This document shows positions 26,078 to 35,789 of a DNA stretch of 64,000 nt, in pieces. The DNA is from Saturnia japonica. Its lineage: Eukaryota; Arthropoda; Insecta; Lepidoptera; Saturniidae. The stretch is taken from the NCBI GenBank assembly GCA_033032175.1, contig CM065311.1, forward strand, positions 3,899,190-3,963,189. The letters run 5' to 3'. Under the pieces are notes generated by a model. That model had not been told where the DNA came from, ran no database searches, and worked only from the letters and a program-made list of their open reading frames with translations. Both the position numbers and the translations under genes were made by a program. The stretch's first letter is position 1, and every line of letters begins with the position of its first letter.

Positions 26078-26832
26078 TTGTTATGATGCTCCTTGAGGAT
26101 TTTCGAGGAAGTTATTTTTAATTTTATCTTAGCTCAATTGTGTTAGCATTAAATTTTGGTGATGACAAAACTATATCTGTATCCTGTATATACTCGTATT
26201 TAACCTATTGCAAAAATCAATGGATACTAAAAAAAGATACAAAAAACTTATAAGGAATAAATTGTTTTTAATGATTAATATCAAAACAATGGTAATAGAC
26301 TAAAAACATATTGTGAAATATTTTGATATACCTTTACGTTGCAGTCTGTCCAAATTTTTAAATAAGTCGGATGAAGTTTTAGATATTTTCCTTCTATTAA
26401 TGCTTTGTACCATGCATAGTATTTTTGCTACATTGACTTTTTAAAATTTCTAAGGATGCCCTTTCTGAATTTATGCAGCGTTGTAGGTATGGTCATATCT
26501 TATAATGTTACCGCCAGCTACCGAGAATTGAAGAGTAAGGGCGTGTTCAATCTCACAGCCATCAATCAGTGCCAGCCCTCAGTCCTATAGAGACATTAGG
26601 ATGAACATTTTCGATGTGTGATTAGTTCGGAACGCGTTTCCGGTTGTTTTTAACTATCCTTATTTTATCTCATTCTTGTTTTTTATCTTATTTTTATTGT
26701 ATAAATTTGTACGTTTTTGTGATATTATCTTTCTTATCAGTTATGTAGTTTAATAACCAGAAATAGCTCACAAAATTGGGTGTTACTATATAGGAAATGC
26801 ATAACTTATTGTCTCCAAATTTATAGGAATAC

Positions 26833-27004
26833 TAGCTGAGCCCGCGGTTTCACCTGTGTTAAATTTATTCCACAAACTCTTCACCGCGCCGACGACGACA
26901 CCAACGCAGCCGTGTAGCCTTTCGTTGTTTTCATTTGCGTACAGTTTTCCGGATTGCTGGACGTTTATGGTCACTGCTCTACTACTTAGAGTCCATAATA
27001 TATA
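26833..27004 (-). repeat. family-D repeat, left half, split by the pogo element
   Basis: CCCGCGGTTTCACCTGTGTT and the following bases match the copy at 62430-62600, which continues without interruption across the point where the pogo element sits. The other half resumes at 29655 (ATATAACCTTCCTCAATAAT). Confidence 0.65.
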
Positions 27005-27028
27005 GGGGGAAGTCCCCTAGTGGCGGAC
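27005..27028 (+). repeat. left terminal inverted repeat of the pogo element
   Basis: GGGGGAAGTCCC is perfectly inverted at the right end; the next bases (CTAGTGGCGGAC) match the right end with a few differences. It is preceded by target TA. Confidence 0.9.
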
Positions 27029-27077
27029 ACCTAAGGTTTTTAAGAAATAAAAGAAAAACTATTTCTAAAAATGAAAC

Positions 27078-27083
27078 TTTATT
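27078..27083 (-). terminator. polyadenylation signal of the transposase
   Basis: AATAAA on the minus strand, 175 bp beyond the stop codon and still inside the element. Confidence 0.5.
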
Positions 27084-27206
27084 TATGAATTAACCGAGTG
27101 AAGAAACTTTATAATCAACAAAAAATTTAAAAAATGCAACTTCTGCATAATCATATTTAAAAACAAAAATTAAACTTTGGTGAAAAAAAATACATTCACT
27201 GGAAGT

Positions 27207-27253
27207 GGCACCTAGTACCGGACGGATTTCATTTTGAACGCCTAGCACCGGAC
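27207..27253 (+). repeat. left subterminal repeats of the pogo element
   Basis: GGCACCTAGTACCGGAC (27207-27223) and a second partial copy CCTAGCACCGGAC (27241-27253) lie between the left end and the transposase stop. The first is exactly inverted at 29614-29630. Such subterminal repeats often bind transposase; binding here is inference. Confidence 0.75.
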
Positions 27254-27257
27254 ATTT

Positions 27258-29171
27258 TTAATACATCTGGCATCGATCACATATGTAGACGTCTGAACAT
27301 TCAGGAATGTCTGCACATGCTTCATGAGCCCACCCATGGCAGCTAGAGCACTGTATCCAATTTTCCTCGTATTCCTCTAAGCACACTACGCAAGCAGTTC
27401 TTCCAAGTTCAGATATCTCAGTCAGTGGCTGCTTTATTTTAGCTTTATTTCCACTTTTCCCCTCGGCTTTTACTACTTTGGCTTGTTTCCCCTTTTCTTC
27501 AGTTCTTCCTTTGGCCTTTACGTCTTTGGTTTGGTGTCCGTTCTCTTTTTTTGCTATTTTAAATTTTGTTTTCATGATTTTGTTTTCCACCTTGGCGATC
27601 TTTTCATTCACTTTTTCTTCAACGGCAATTTTGTATGGGGATGATGTTAGAATTTCACTCCTTTCACATTTTCTTTTACGGGCCGCTGATCGCTTTTTGG
27701 CAGCATCTGGCAATGGTGACAATTTAAGAACAGTCTCAATAAAATCTGGATTCAAGCTTGTCGCTGTCCTGGCATTGCTGATTCTTGGTTCGTTAGTAGA
27801 TTTTTCAGGAGGATTCTCGGCTTCTTCCAAGACCAAATTGTTCATTTGTTCTGCATCGCAGGTCGTAGATGGGTTACCAGGTAAGTCAGTGACTAAGACG
27901 GAAACCTCCCCGCTGCAGCTCGGTATGTTTGAAGAAGTTCCTGGCTCTTCCAGTGGAATATTGGTCATGTCAGCAGCCAAATATTCCAGGTCAGAAAATA
28001 AATGTCGATCAAATGGGTGAATTCCCGTGAATTTAAACCCAGACACTGCAATATCCAGCCGAGCTACTTTTGTAAAGGCTTCATTGACCAGACCAGCAAT
28101 ATCGTAGTCAGTTATCCGAGATCCAGCGTTCGCTCTCATCCACATGTCGCATCGTTGGTTATAGGCATCTTTAAATGGCTTCATGAATGTTCTGTCCAGC
28201 GGTTGGAGTTTGTGGGTAGTGTGTGGTGGTGAGCTTATCAAATGAATGTTGCTATTTCGGCAAAAATTGATGACCGCCAGTGTCTTGTGGCTACAATGGC
28301 CATCCAGTAGAAGCAGCACAGGATTGTCTTTTGTCGGATGCGAGTGTTTTACGAATAGCTGCAACCAATGTAGAAAGAAATCACAATTCATCCAGCCCTT
28401 TGGTTGGGCCACACCTATACTTTCGGATGGAGCATTAATCATGAGTCGATCATTCATCCTTTGCCTGGGGAAGACAAAAAATGTTGGTATGAAGTGACCG
28501 CTAGCGCTCATGCAAAACAAAATTGTTATATTTTTTCCCCTCTCAGCAGAAGTGAGCTTTCCTACTTGACGGGCAGCCTTCGGAGCAAGAACTTTTTGAT
28601 GCTTGTGAACGCAGCTGACTCCAGTTTCATCACAGTTATAAATATTAGAAGGTGAAAATTTATACAGTGTCAATAGTTTCTCAAGATTGTCATAATAGAG
28701 ATCTACTTGTGGTTTGTTAAACCCCACGGCCCGCATCATGCTCGTCGACTCTGGTGCTCTCAGGGAAAGGTCAGGATGTCTCCGCATAAAATCGTAGTAA
28801 AAATGCTTTCCAGCAGTACCTTTATCTTTGTTAAAACGATGAGGGATCTTCATAGATTCAGCCAAGTCGAAAGCTAACTTCAAAAACTCCTTTCTCATAA
28901 GCGGTAGACATCTATCCGACAAATCTTTTACGTGGTTCACTAAAATTTGTTCGTACTCGGGTGAGAAGGTGTTAGTGAATCTACCGATCTTTGGGTGTAA
29001 CGTCACTTCTTCTCCACGGTTCAACGCCGATATCTTATCGTGTAGAGTACTTCTTGGGATGTTGTAACGCGACGAAGCTTCTCTCAAGCTCAGTTTTTTG
29101 GACATAGTTTTTTCTATTGCAGTTTGTAAAGTTTTTTGCTCCCATTTTCCTTTCTTATTATTCTCTTCCAT
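27258..29171 (-). CDS. pogo/Tigger-type transposase with PHD finger, 637 aa
   Basis: The start is the ATG at 29171; a GTG two codons upstream also keeps the frame open. Domains: Pipsqueak/CENP-B-type helix-turn-helix at about residues 10-52 (SLREASSRYNIPRSTLHDKI); a middle CENP-B-like segment at about 68-150; DDE catalytic domain at about 175-390 with D181 (NCDETG), D290 (LLLDGH) and D326 (QPLDRTF), a D-D pair with 35 residues between. There follow a Lys-rich, low-complexity linker at 490-585 and a C4HC3 PHD finger at 594-634 (C594, C597, C608, C611, H616, C619, C631, C634). It would bind the element's ends and move it by cut-and-paste at TA. There is no stop or frameshift. Related insect genes carry the same HTH-DDE-PHD order. 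Nuclear action is expected. Confidence 0.93.
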   Translation of the reverse strand: MEENNKKGKWEQKTLQTAIEKTMSKKLSLREASSRYNIPRSTLHDKISALNRGEEVTLHPKIGRFTNTFSPEYEQILVNHVKDLSDRCLPLMRKEFLKLAFDLAESMKIPHRFNKDKGTAGKHFYYDFMRRHPDLSLRAPESTSMMRAVGFNKPQVDLYYDNLEKLLTLYKFSPSNIYNCDETGVSCVHKHQKVLAPKAARQVGKLTSAERGKNITILFCMSASGHFIPTFFVFPRQRMNDRLMINAPSESIGVAQPKGWMNCDFFLHWLQLFVKHSHPTKDNPVLLLLDGHCSHKTLAVINFCRNSNIHLISSPPHTTHKLQPLDRTFMKPFKDAYNQRCDMWMRANAGSRITDYDIAGLVNEAFTKVARLDIAVSGFKFTGIHPFDRHLFSDLEYLAADMTNIPLEEPGTSSNIPSCSGEVSVLVTDLPGNPSTTCDAEQMNNLVLEEAENPPEKSTNEPRISNARTATSLNPDFIETVLKLSPLPDAAKKRSAARKRKCERSEILTSSPYKIAVEEKVNEKIAKVENKIMKTKFKIAKKENGHQTKDVKAKGRTEEKGKQAKVVKAEGKSGNKAKIKQPLTEISELGRTACVVCLEEYEENWIQCSSCHGWAHEACADIPECSDVYICDRCQMY

Positions 29172-29191
29172 TTTCACTGTTCTTCTGTCCT

Positions 29192-29437
29192 CTGAAATAA
29201 GTTATTATATTAAATACAACTATTTACGAGAAAAAAAATGTTTCCACTGTCCGGCGTTAAGGGATTACTTTGTGTTCGGTTATAGGGGACAGAACAAATC
29301 CAGAATTACGTAGTCTATACCTAATCCGTTTTGAAAATCAACAAAAAATTTCATAGACTACGAATAATAACAGAATCCTACTTTTATTAACAAAAATCAT
29401 AAAGATTTCAATACAGAAATGTTGTTAAAACACTCAC
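29192..29437 (-). other. 5'UTR intron of the transposase gene
   Basis: A perfect donor ATCCAG|GTGAGTG (29440-29431) and acceptor TTATTTCAG|AGGACAG (ending 29192) define a 246-bp intron between the promoter and the ATG at 29171. With the initiator at 29513 the leader would be a 76-nt exon joined to 20 nt before the ATG. Confidence 0.65.
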
Positions 29438-29480
29438 CTGGATCTTACGTAACGCAGTGTTTTCCCGCCGAAAACAGAAA

Positions 29481-29515
29481 TCGACCGATCCCGATGATGC
29501 CTTGAGCGTCACTGA
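29481..29515 (-). promoter_or_regulatory. transposase core promoter: Inr plus DPE
   Basis: On the minus strand TCAGTG (29515-29510) gives an initiator with +1 A at 29513. Exactly at +28 (29486-29481) is GGTCGA, matching the downstream promoter element RGWYV. No TATA box is seen. The correct Inr-DPE spacing makes this a convincing TATA-less arthropod promoter inside the transposon. Confidence 0.6.
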
Positions 29516-29613
29516 CAAACTGCGTCGTATGATCCTGAATCACTACGCACCCCCGCGGCCCCTTCACCCGTGTTTAAATCATTCACGTTGTAATTTGTCG
29601 AAATAATACGAGT

Positions 29614-29630
29614 GTCCGGTACTAGGTGCC
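29614..29630 (-). repeat. right subterminal repeat of the pogo element
   Basis: GTCCGGTACTAGGTGCC is the exact inverse of the 17-mer at 27207-27223, about 25 bp inside the right end. Confidence 0.75.
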
Positions 29631-29654
29631 GTCCGGCGTTATGGGACTTCCCCC
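29631..29654 (-). repeat. right terminal inverted repeat of the pogo element
   Basis: The segment ends GGGACTTCCCCC followed by TA. Just inside, TCCGGCGTTATGGGA is echoed at about 29240-29254 (TCCGGCGTTAAGGGA), an internal copy of the end. Confidence 0.9.
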
Positions 29655-29760
29655 TACGCTTAAAATATAACCTTCCTCAATAATCTTTGGATGAACGACA
29701 CTGATAAAGAATATGTCATTAATTTTTTGTCTTTCTGTCTGTTTGTATGTCCGAACTTAA
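29655..29760 (-). repeat. family-D repeat, right half, after the pogo element
   Basis: The flank TTAAAATATAACCTTCCTCA aligns loosely with 62590-62615 and continues the interrupted repeat. It grades into the tandem-unit element that follows. Confidence 0.45.
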
Positions 29761-30545
29761 CTTAAAAACGGTTTGACCGAATCTTATGAAATTTTGTACA
29801 CGGGTTGCTTATGTCATTGGTAAATTTATAGAGTATCAGAAATTTCGATAATACTTTTATAAACCTTAAAAAAATATTCCAAATTAAAATATTTTCGTTA
29901 ATTGTTCATCAATTTTGATACAATTTTGTATACGGAAAGTATAAGTGATTCCATAATTGATAGACTATAAGGTTTGCCAAAGATATTTTCAAAAACAAAC
30001 ACAAAATTTCATTTGTATTAATTATTTATTATGAACCGATTTTGATAACATTTCGTAGACGGGATGTAATAATACGTGATTTCATAACTGATAGGCTAGA
30101 AGGATCGTCATTTTTAGGAATCGTAAAAAAAAAATATTTCCATGAATTTAAAATTTCATTAATTCTTAACCATTATTGAAGAAATTTTGTACACTGGAAG
30201 TATATGTAATTACATAATTGATAGGGTAATGATTGTCAATATTACTTCTAAAAATCATAAAAAAGAAAAAGTCCAATTAATTAAATTATCATCAATTCTC
30301 AATCGATTGTGATCGAATTTTATAGACGGAAAGTACCATATTTGAAATACTATAACAATCATTAATAATACATTAGAAATCGTGGAATAGAATAATAATG
30401 TCCAACCGATTATGATGATAATTGTACACGGGAAATACATGCCATTCCTCAATTGACACGGCATATGAATTGTCAACAATATGGGTAAAAATAAAATTAG
30501 GGGATGTAAATAGCTACCTACTGCGTAACAAACGCGCGCATAGCC
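29760..30545 (+). repeat. repeat with six degenerate ~130-bp tandem units (family E)
   Basis: The core CCGATTTTGATNNNATTTNGTANACGGGAA and CATAATTGATAGGCTATAAG recur near 29775, 29912, 30037, 30170, 30303 and 30405. The end CATAGCCACGGGCACACCGC TAG resembles other E copies. The units differ by many substitutions, so the array is old. Confidence 0.65.
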
Positions 30546-30719
30546 ACGGGCACACCGCTAGAAAGCTATAAAATGCAAAAAGAGTTTGTCAAACCAGACT
30601 AGTAATTCCAGAGACTACCACTATTCACATACACAAAAACTTACAAAATTCGCACTCTTCCTTTTTAATACTATTATATTACAGATTAGTACGTAGGTAC
30701 TAATCTAATTTACAATACA

Positions 30720-31110
30720 TGTTGGGTACGCGTCACTTCCCCTCTGCGTGAGGGGGGGGGGGGGGTGTGACGTTTCCCCGGTTTGGACGGGCGTTTTGTT
30801 GCGCCGGATGCCCGTCTCGTAGACACCGTACGGATGCCAGTGGGCGGCGTGATGTTAGTGGTGAGGGGGTCCCGGGGGTGCAATAATGCACGACCGCTTG
30901 AGGTGCCGGGTCTTCAATGAAAGTCGATATCTTGTTGATTGTTCGCAGGACGACCAAAGCTTTCTTCTTGTAGTTACTCGTTGCTTGTACTTGTAGACTC
31001 GTTGAATTGCACCGTGCCCAATACGGCCCTTCTTCGAGCTTAAGTGGTTCGAGGAATGACCGTAAAGAGAGCCCCGTTTTATTCCGTGTTTATTTCGTGT
31101 TTTAACTTTA
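30720..31110. other. GC-rich segment with a 14-G run, unassigned
   Basis: A G14 run (30752-30765) is followed by GC-rich sequence to about 30930 and less so to 31110. The minus-strand 74-codon frame is Pro/Arg-rich and not recognisable. It may be an old retroelement end; I cannot confirm that. Confidence 0.3.
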
Positions 31111-31999
31111 CTTTTCGCTTTGGTTGCCCTGTTAAACTCTTTATATTTCTCTCATTATATATCTTATGTACACATGTTATATATCAAAATGTTCCTCTTT
31201 GAATTATCTATTCATTACATATTCACTTATAATATACATTACGCATATATTCCTTACATAAGCCAAAAACAATTTAATTTACGGGCGGCATCACTATTTT
31301 CCGCTCGTAAAATCTCTATAATATTCGATATACTTACTCTATTGGCTTACTCTATATGTTAATCTATTCTATGTTAGTTATATTTTCACATATGTGACAC
31401 ACAATACATAATCGTTTATATACATCTTAACATATAACATGCAACTTGTAATGTAGCGTATTCGCTTACATTTTTCTATAATGTTGTCAATATTAATCTA
31501 TTTTATCGTAACACATAGTATATAACACGTAAATATAATAATAACACATAATACCCTAACCTAAGACACGAAAAACAACTGTTCTGTCGCCAACAATACA
31601 TAATACTCTTTTATCTTGTATTGAAATTAAATGGTACTTAGTTTTTTATCTCCTGTACCTACTAAAATATTAGCTCAGAGTTACAATTTTTATGTAACTT
31701 CATATATCTTTGATTAATACTAAGTTAATCTTTACTTAGGATCCTAAATATTGTTAAAATTCGAATGCGTTGCACTATTACCATATTTCTTTCGCAAACA
31801 TTCCTTACGCTGTTATGTTCTGGTCTGAAGGATGTGTTTAATAACATACAGTTATACGAGGCATTCCAACTCAGTTTCCAGGTGTAGTAAACCTATCAAC
31901 TATAATTGTATATTTATAGGCTGTTTTTTATAGTAGCGACAAAGTCACTGTATTGTGTCCGATGGCAAACACAGTACAATGCTAAAACAACTATGAATA
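31111..31999. other. no gene seen
   Basis: Very AT-rich with many TATA/ACATA words; the 80-codon plus frame is low complexity. Confidence 0.5.
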
Positions 32000-32300
32000 T
32001 CGAGGGATCAGCAATCTGTCGACGGTCATAATTGTCGTGCCAGCCAGTAAGCCTCTCAACCGCTGGATATAATATAATAATAACTTTATTGATTTATAAT
32101 AAGTTACAATATTATAGGGCATATTTCTATGACATACAATTTTTTGTTTTGTTTGCCTCATTAGCCTGCTGTTCGTACACGCGACTACTACAATCGAGGT
32201 CCTGGGTTCGATTCCCAGGTCGAGCAAAGTGTTATTGGGTTTTCCTATGAAATTCTCAGTAGCAGCTTAAAGAGAGTTAGTAGGACACAGATAAATTTCT
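32000..32300 (+). repeat. tRNA-like SINE head (family C)
   Basis: A perfect T-arm CCTGGGTTCGATTCCCAGG (32201-32219; six-pair stem, seven-base loop) contains the pol III B box GGTTCGATTCC. Upstream CATTAGCCTGCTGTTCG fits a degenerate A box. It is followed by GTCGAGCAAAGTGTTATTGG, a common lepidopteran SINE body. No acceptor stem closes, so it is not a functional tRNA gene. Confidence 0.6.
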
Positions 32301-32304
32301 TTTG

Positions 32305-32545
32305 AAATTTCTCTCTTCATGTGGGAGCCCGACAGGTGAAATACCTCCACCCTGCAGAAGGTCGCAGCCAAATAACCTTGGATTGTGTTCCTGCGTTGAG
32401 TGAAGTTTCCAGAGCTTCTGGGGAAGAAAAGTACAAGGTCGGCAACGCGTTAGTGATATCTATGGTATTAGAAGCGTCCTTAAAGGATACGGTAGTCACC
32501 ATAAGGAGGGCCATATGATATTTTCCACCTTAGTTGTAGAAAAAA
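32305..32545 (+). repeat. SINE-like repeat, family B, copy 3
   Basis: GGTGAAATACCTCCACCCTG, GTCGCAGCCAAATAACCTTG and CCACCTTAGTTGTAGAAAAA. Both strands show a 65-codon frame here; these are mirror artefacts of the repeat. Confidence 0.65.
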
Positions 32546-32759
32546 AACACATGGTGTATGGTGGTCGCCTTACTGAACATTTATCCTGTCCAAACTCGGT
32601 GTATTGGTACTGGCATTATTTGTCGTGAAAATACACAAAATAAGATAAAAATTACTATTCTAAAATTTTTCCAAATTCCTATATAACGAACTAGAAAATG
32701 CAGCAATAACTTATTTTCATGAAAATAACTGAAAGCTTGGCACTTATGACTATAACTAA

Positions 32760-32920
32760 CTATTATAAAGATGTTTTATGGTTGTGTTTGTAGTAACTAC
32801 CTAATCTCTGAAAATTTTGAGCCGATTTTGAAAATTTACTCACAAATAGGAATTAACATTATCATTAAATGCTAATTGCATATTAATTCAAAAGAAGTCA
32901 CGGGCGGTTGCTAGTATAAA
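32760..32920 (+). repeat. truncated family-E-like repeat
   Basis: GAGCCGATTTTGAAAATTTA and the end AGTCACGGGCGGTTGCTAGT. Confidence 0.45.
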
Positions 32921-33331
32921 ATGCTTTCCGTATCTTGCAACAGCAGGTTTTTAAATTAAGCCATTATGTCAAACGAGTAATTTAATTCATGACAGGAAAC
33001 ACAATAAGGCGGTGATTGTTCTTTGTTTTATGTTATTGAGATAATTTGGCGAGAGCTACTGCGTAAGTATTATACATATAAAGACTACAAAATGTATGTA
33101 TACATAATCACAAAGATTTTTGTTTCTAAGTTGGGAATAACAGCAATTTATAATGGATACCTACCTATTAAAGCATGAACTAACAGCGCTAACACGTTGA
33201 AAAGTAAATTTAATTAATTATAAATTACACGTTATGCTAAATAGTTATTTTACACGTTTATGGTAAATATTTTTACGAACTTGTTAATGATGTTGAAATT
33301 GTGTTGTGTATTACAAGCAAAGACGCATCTC

Positions 33332-33365
33332 GTTTCTATGGCAACGAATTGTTCCGCCATCTTGC
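33332..33365 (+). promoter_or_regulatory. X-box-like plus YY1/Pho motif pair
   Basis: GTTTCTATGGCAAC (33332-33345) resembles the RFX X-box. TCCGCCATCTTG (33353-33364) is the inverse of the YY1/Pho core CAAGATGGCGGA. Both are GC-rich words in AT-rich DNA, immediately upstream of the Ci site at 33384. Confidence 0.4.
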
Positions 33366-33383
33366 TCGGTTTTTTGTATCGTG

Positions 33384-33392
33384 GACCACCCA
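33384..33392 (+). promoter_or_regulatory. exact Ci/Gli site in a composite motif cluster
   Basis: GGACCACCCA lies 20 bp downstream of a YY1/Pho motif and about 40 bp from an RFX X-box-like motif (see 33332-33365). Confidence 0.55.
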
Positions 33393-34038
33393 ACACGAAC
33401 ACGCTACATTATTTTATTGTACTATAAACAAATTTATTGCTGTGTATGACTATTTATGTTTTTATTTATAAGGGTTTTTGTTACAAACCCAAAAGAGTTG
33501 TTAGTAATCTTTTGCGGTGTTATAAATAGTGTTTTAAATCTCACAGATATATTATGATGAATTATTTTGTTTTGTCTTTATATTTCCAATTGTGTTATTT
33601 GCATTGTAAGTATTGTAATTTTTCATCTATATAGAAAGTTTTATGTTTCTGAAGATTTATACACATAATTTTAATAAAGTTACAGTATTATACTTGGTAG
33701 AGACGCAACAGAGTTTAAGCTTCATGTTAGATAGCACACGCCGATTGCTGATTCCAAATGCCAATAAATCTTGTAGTTCTTAGTTTTTCTAGTAGGTTCT
33801 TAATATCACCATTAAAGAGGACATTTTTCCAAGCCTGGTGTAACTGTCAAAGTCTCTAAGCTTAACAGTACAGTCAGTTGGAAAAAAAGACATTTCAAAT
33901 ATTCAAATTTTTTTAAGATTCTTTCACCGGCAGGCTATTGTGATTATAAAAAAATATCCACAAAACTTCGTAAAACACTTTCAGATCTGACCTAGTAGAT
34001 ATGAAAACGTTGTATCGCCCTAATGACTTTTTACTTTA

Positions 34039-34674
34039 GGGGGCGTCCATTGATTACGAGTAGTGGTTTTGGCGATTTTGTCGATCGCCCCTCCTCTTTA
34101 GTGAGATTTCATGAGATTTGGATCGACCTCTCGTCCTCCCCTTATCTTAAGTGAGATTTTTCCAAAATTCGTATTTTAGTATAATTTATGCTTGATTGCA
34201 TAAAATTTATTTTAAAATATGTATAAAAATAATACACATTTTTAAATTGTTTTATTTAGCACTAATATTTAAAGCAGAACGTAATCCAAAATTATAGTGA
34301 GAAAATCGAACAATAAAATACTTAAATAGGAATTACTAAAATTCGTAGAGGAATATTCATTCCAATTCAGTCCACGTGTACTCATGAATGGTTTCAAGAG
34401 TGATGCAGGAACCGTCATGCCCATGTGATTTTTAGTAAAATCATCTGTTCCGGATGGAACAGTAAAACAATCGGAGGACTACTGTGATACTTTGTAGTGT
34501 TCGCAATAACCGTGATAAATGTTATTGTATATAGGTTTAATTTAAACCAGTTTTCTCTCAATGTTAGTTTCTTGCGGGAAAAAAATTATATGATATTTAC
34601 CGAGACCCACGTGAGATTGAGTGAGATTTGGCTTAAACCCTTCCCCCCTAAATTCCTTACGTAATTAATGGACG
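34039..34674. mobile_element. MITE-like element with terminal inverted repeats
   Basis: The left end GGGGGCGTCCATTGATTACG (34039) and right end CGTAATTAATGGACG (34660-34674) are inverted with one mismatch over 15 bases. Repeated AGTGAGATTT words occur inside both ends. No transposase frame is present. The terminal G run is missing on the right, so the target duplication cannot be read. Confidence 0.65.
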
Positions 34675-34689
34675 TAATAAAAAATAATG

Positions 34690-35789
34690 GAACACCTACC
34701 AATATTAAATAAATAGTTAATATATTATAGGTACTAATATGATGATAGGTTTATAAGAGAGGGATAACTTAAAAATAAGCATTTTTGAGCCAAGTTTTTA
34801 ACCGCATAACACGTGTTTCACGGTTTCACAGAACATACATCACATCTCATTAAGTCATTTTTAGATAGCGCAACCTGAGAGGTTCTGAACCACAGAAATC
34901 GTTGCTGCACAACTACAAATAATCTAATACTGGCTTCCTTATTACGTATTTCCTAATAGCAAAACGATAGTATAAATCGCTTTGCTGTTGCGAAATACGT
35001 AACAAGGGGGCCGATCTATTCTTTTTTTTTATCGTTGAATTTCTCTGGTAGGTAAGCCGCTTCCATTAAAAAATATTATAAAAACTATAATTAATTTGTA
35101 ATCGTAGACACCACTCTTTAAGTGTGGTAGGAACTGTGCAAGATTTGATTACGAAAGGATCACTGCCAATACCATATCTACTTCCATTGCAAAGCTTGAG
35201 GCTGCTATATTCCTATATGGTGGCTGTGATTGATAACACGCACTGGCATGGAAATCGGAACCTCCCTTTCATAAGATTTTTGAAAAATTACATGTGTTTT
35301 TTGATAGTTTAAAGTATACAGTTTTGTCAAAACGGTCATATTATTAAATTATTTAGCCTTTACCTTATAATATGGACTTGTGAATTTAATGTATGAAAAT
35401 GGACTTTCTTTTCCCCATAACCTTTTGTGTTTTGAGTTGTAAAGCTGAGACTTCAACGTATCGTTTGACCTTGACCCCGGGCGTCCCCGTTCAACAGATT
35501 TTTGTTGATGAAAATACTTCATACTTAGGCGACATTGTATTGAGCTGATATCATCAATCTGTAGGTTTATTTTCGACCTTAATATTGCAGCTATCGATAA
35601 AACAAAGGAGAATATAAAATTAGGTTTACCCCTGATTTACCCTACCGTTTTGATTTCCGTAACCAGTGCGACGGTTTGTACCTCACTCTTCAGTGATAGA
35701 AACTTTTTAGTGAATTTGGAAAGGATTATAATTCTGTTTTGGGGTATTCTTGATGAACGGGGCTGCTAAATGAAAAATAGTTAGATCTA
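34690..35789. other. no gene seen
   Basis: AT-rich. A palindromic pair of TTACGTATTTC (34943) and GAAATACGTAA (34991) lies 40 bp apart, probably a MITE remnant. Confidence 0.45.

Larger units (their letters stand above)
27005..29654 (-). mobile_element. complete pogo/Tigger-class DNA transposon
   Basis: The element is 2,650 bp. Its ends are inverted (GGGGGAAGTCCC at the left; the right end reads GGGACTTCCCCC) with imperfect extension of about ten more bases (left TAGTGGCGGAC, right TAACGCCGGAC when inverted). It is flanked by TA at 27003-27004 and 29655-29656, the target duplication of the Tc1/mariner/pogo group. One intact transposase gene lies between the ends, on the minus strand, with its own promoter, UTR intron and AATAAA. 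It sits inside an older family-D repeat whose halves are recognisable on both sides. Intact frame and ends suggest recent activity. Confidence 0.92.

Noticed and set aside
27478..28655. Plus-strand frames of 180, 76, 83 and 83 codons opposite the transposase
   Set aside because: They are mirror frames of the pogo transposase reading frame.
29172..29177. GTG two codons upstream of the transposase ATG as start
   Set aside because: Nuclear genes of insects start at ATG; GTG just keeps the frame open. The ATG at 29171 follows the leader acceptor by 20 nt.
29760..30545. CRISPR-like array of regular repeats
   Set aside because: Units are about 130 bp and degenerate, without short identical repeats and unique spacers, in a eukaryotic genome.
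32195..32225. A true tRNA gene at the perfect T-arm
   Set aside because: No acceptor stem or anticodon arm closes around it and it is followed by a SINE body; it is a tRNA-derived SINE head.
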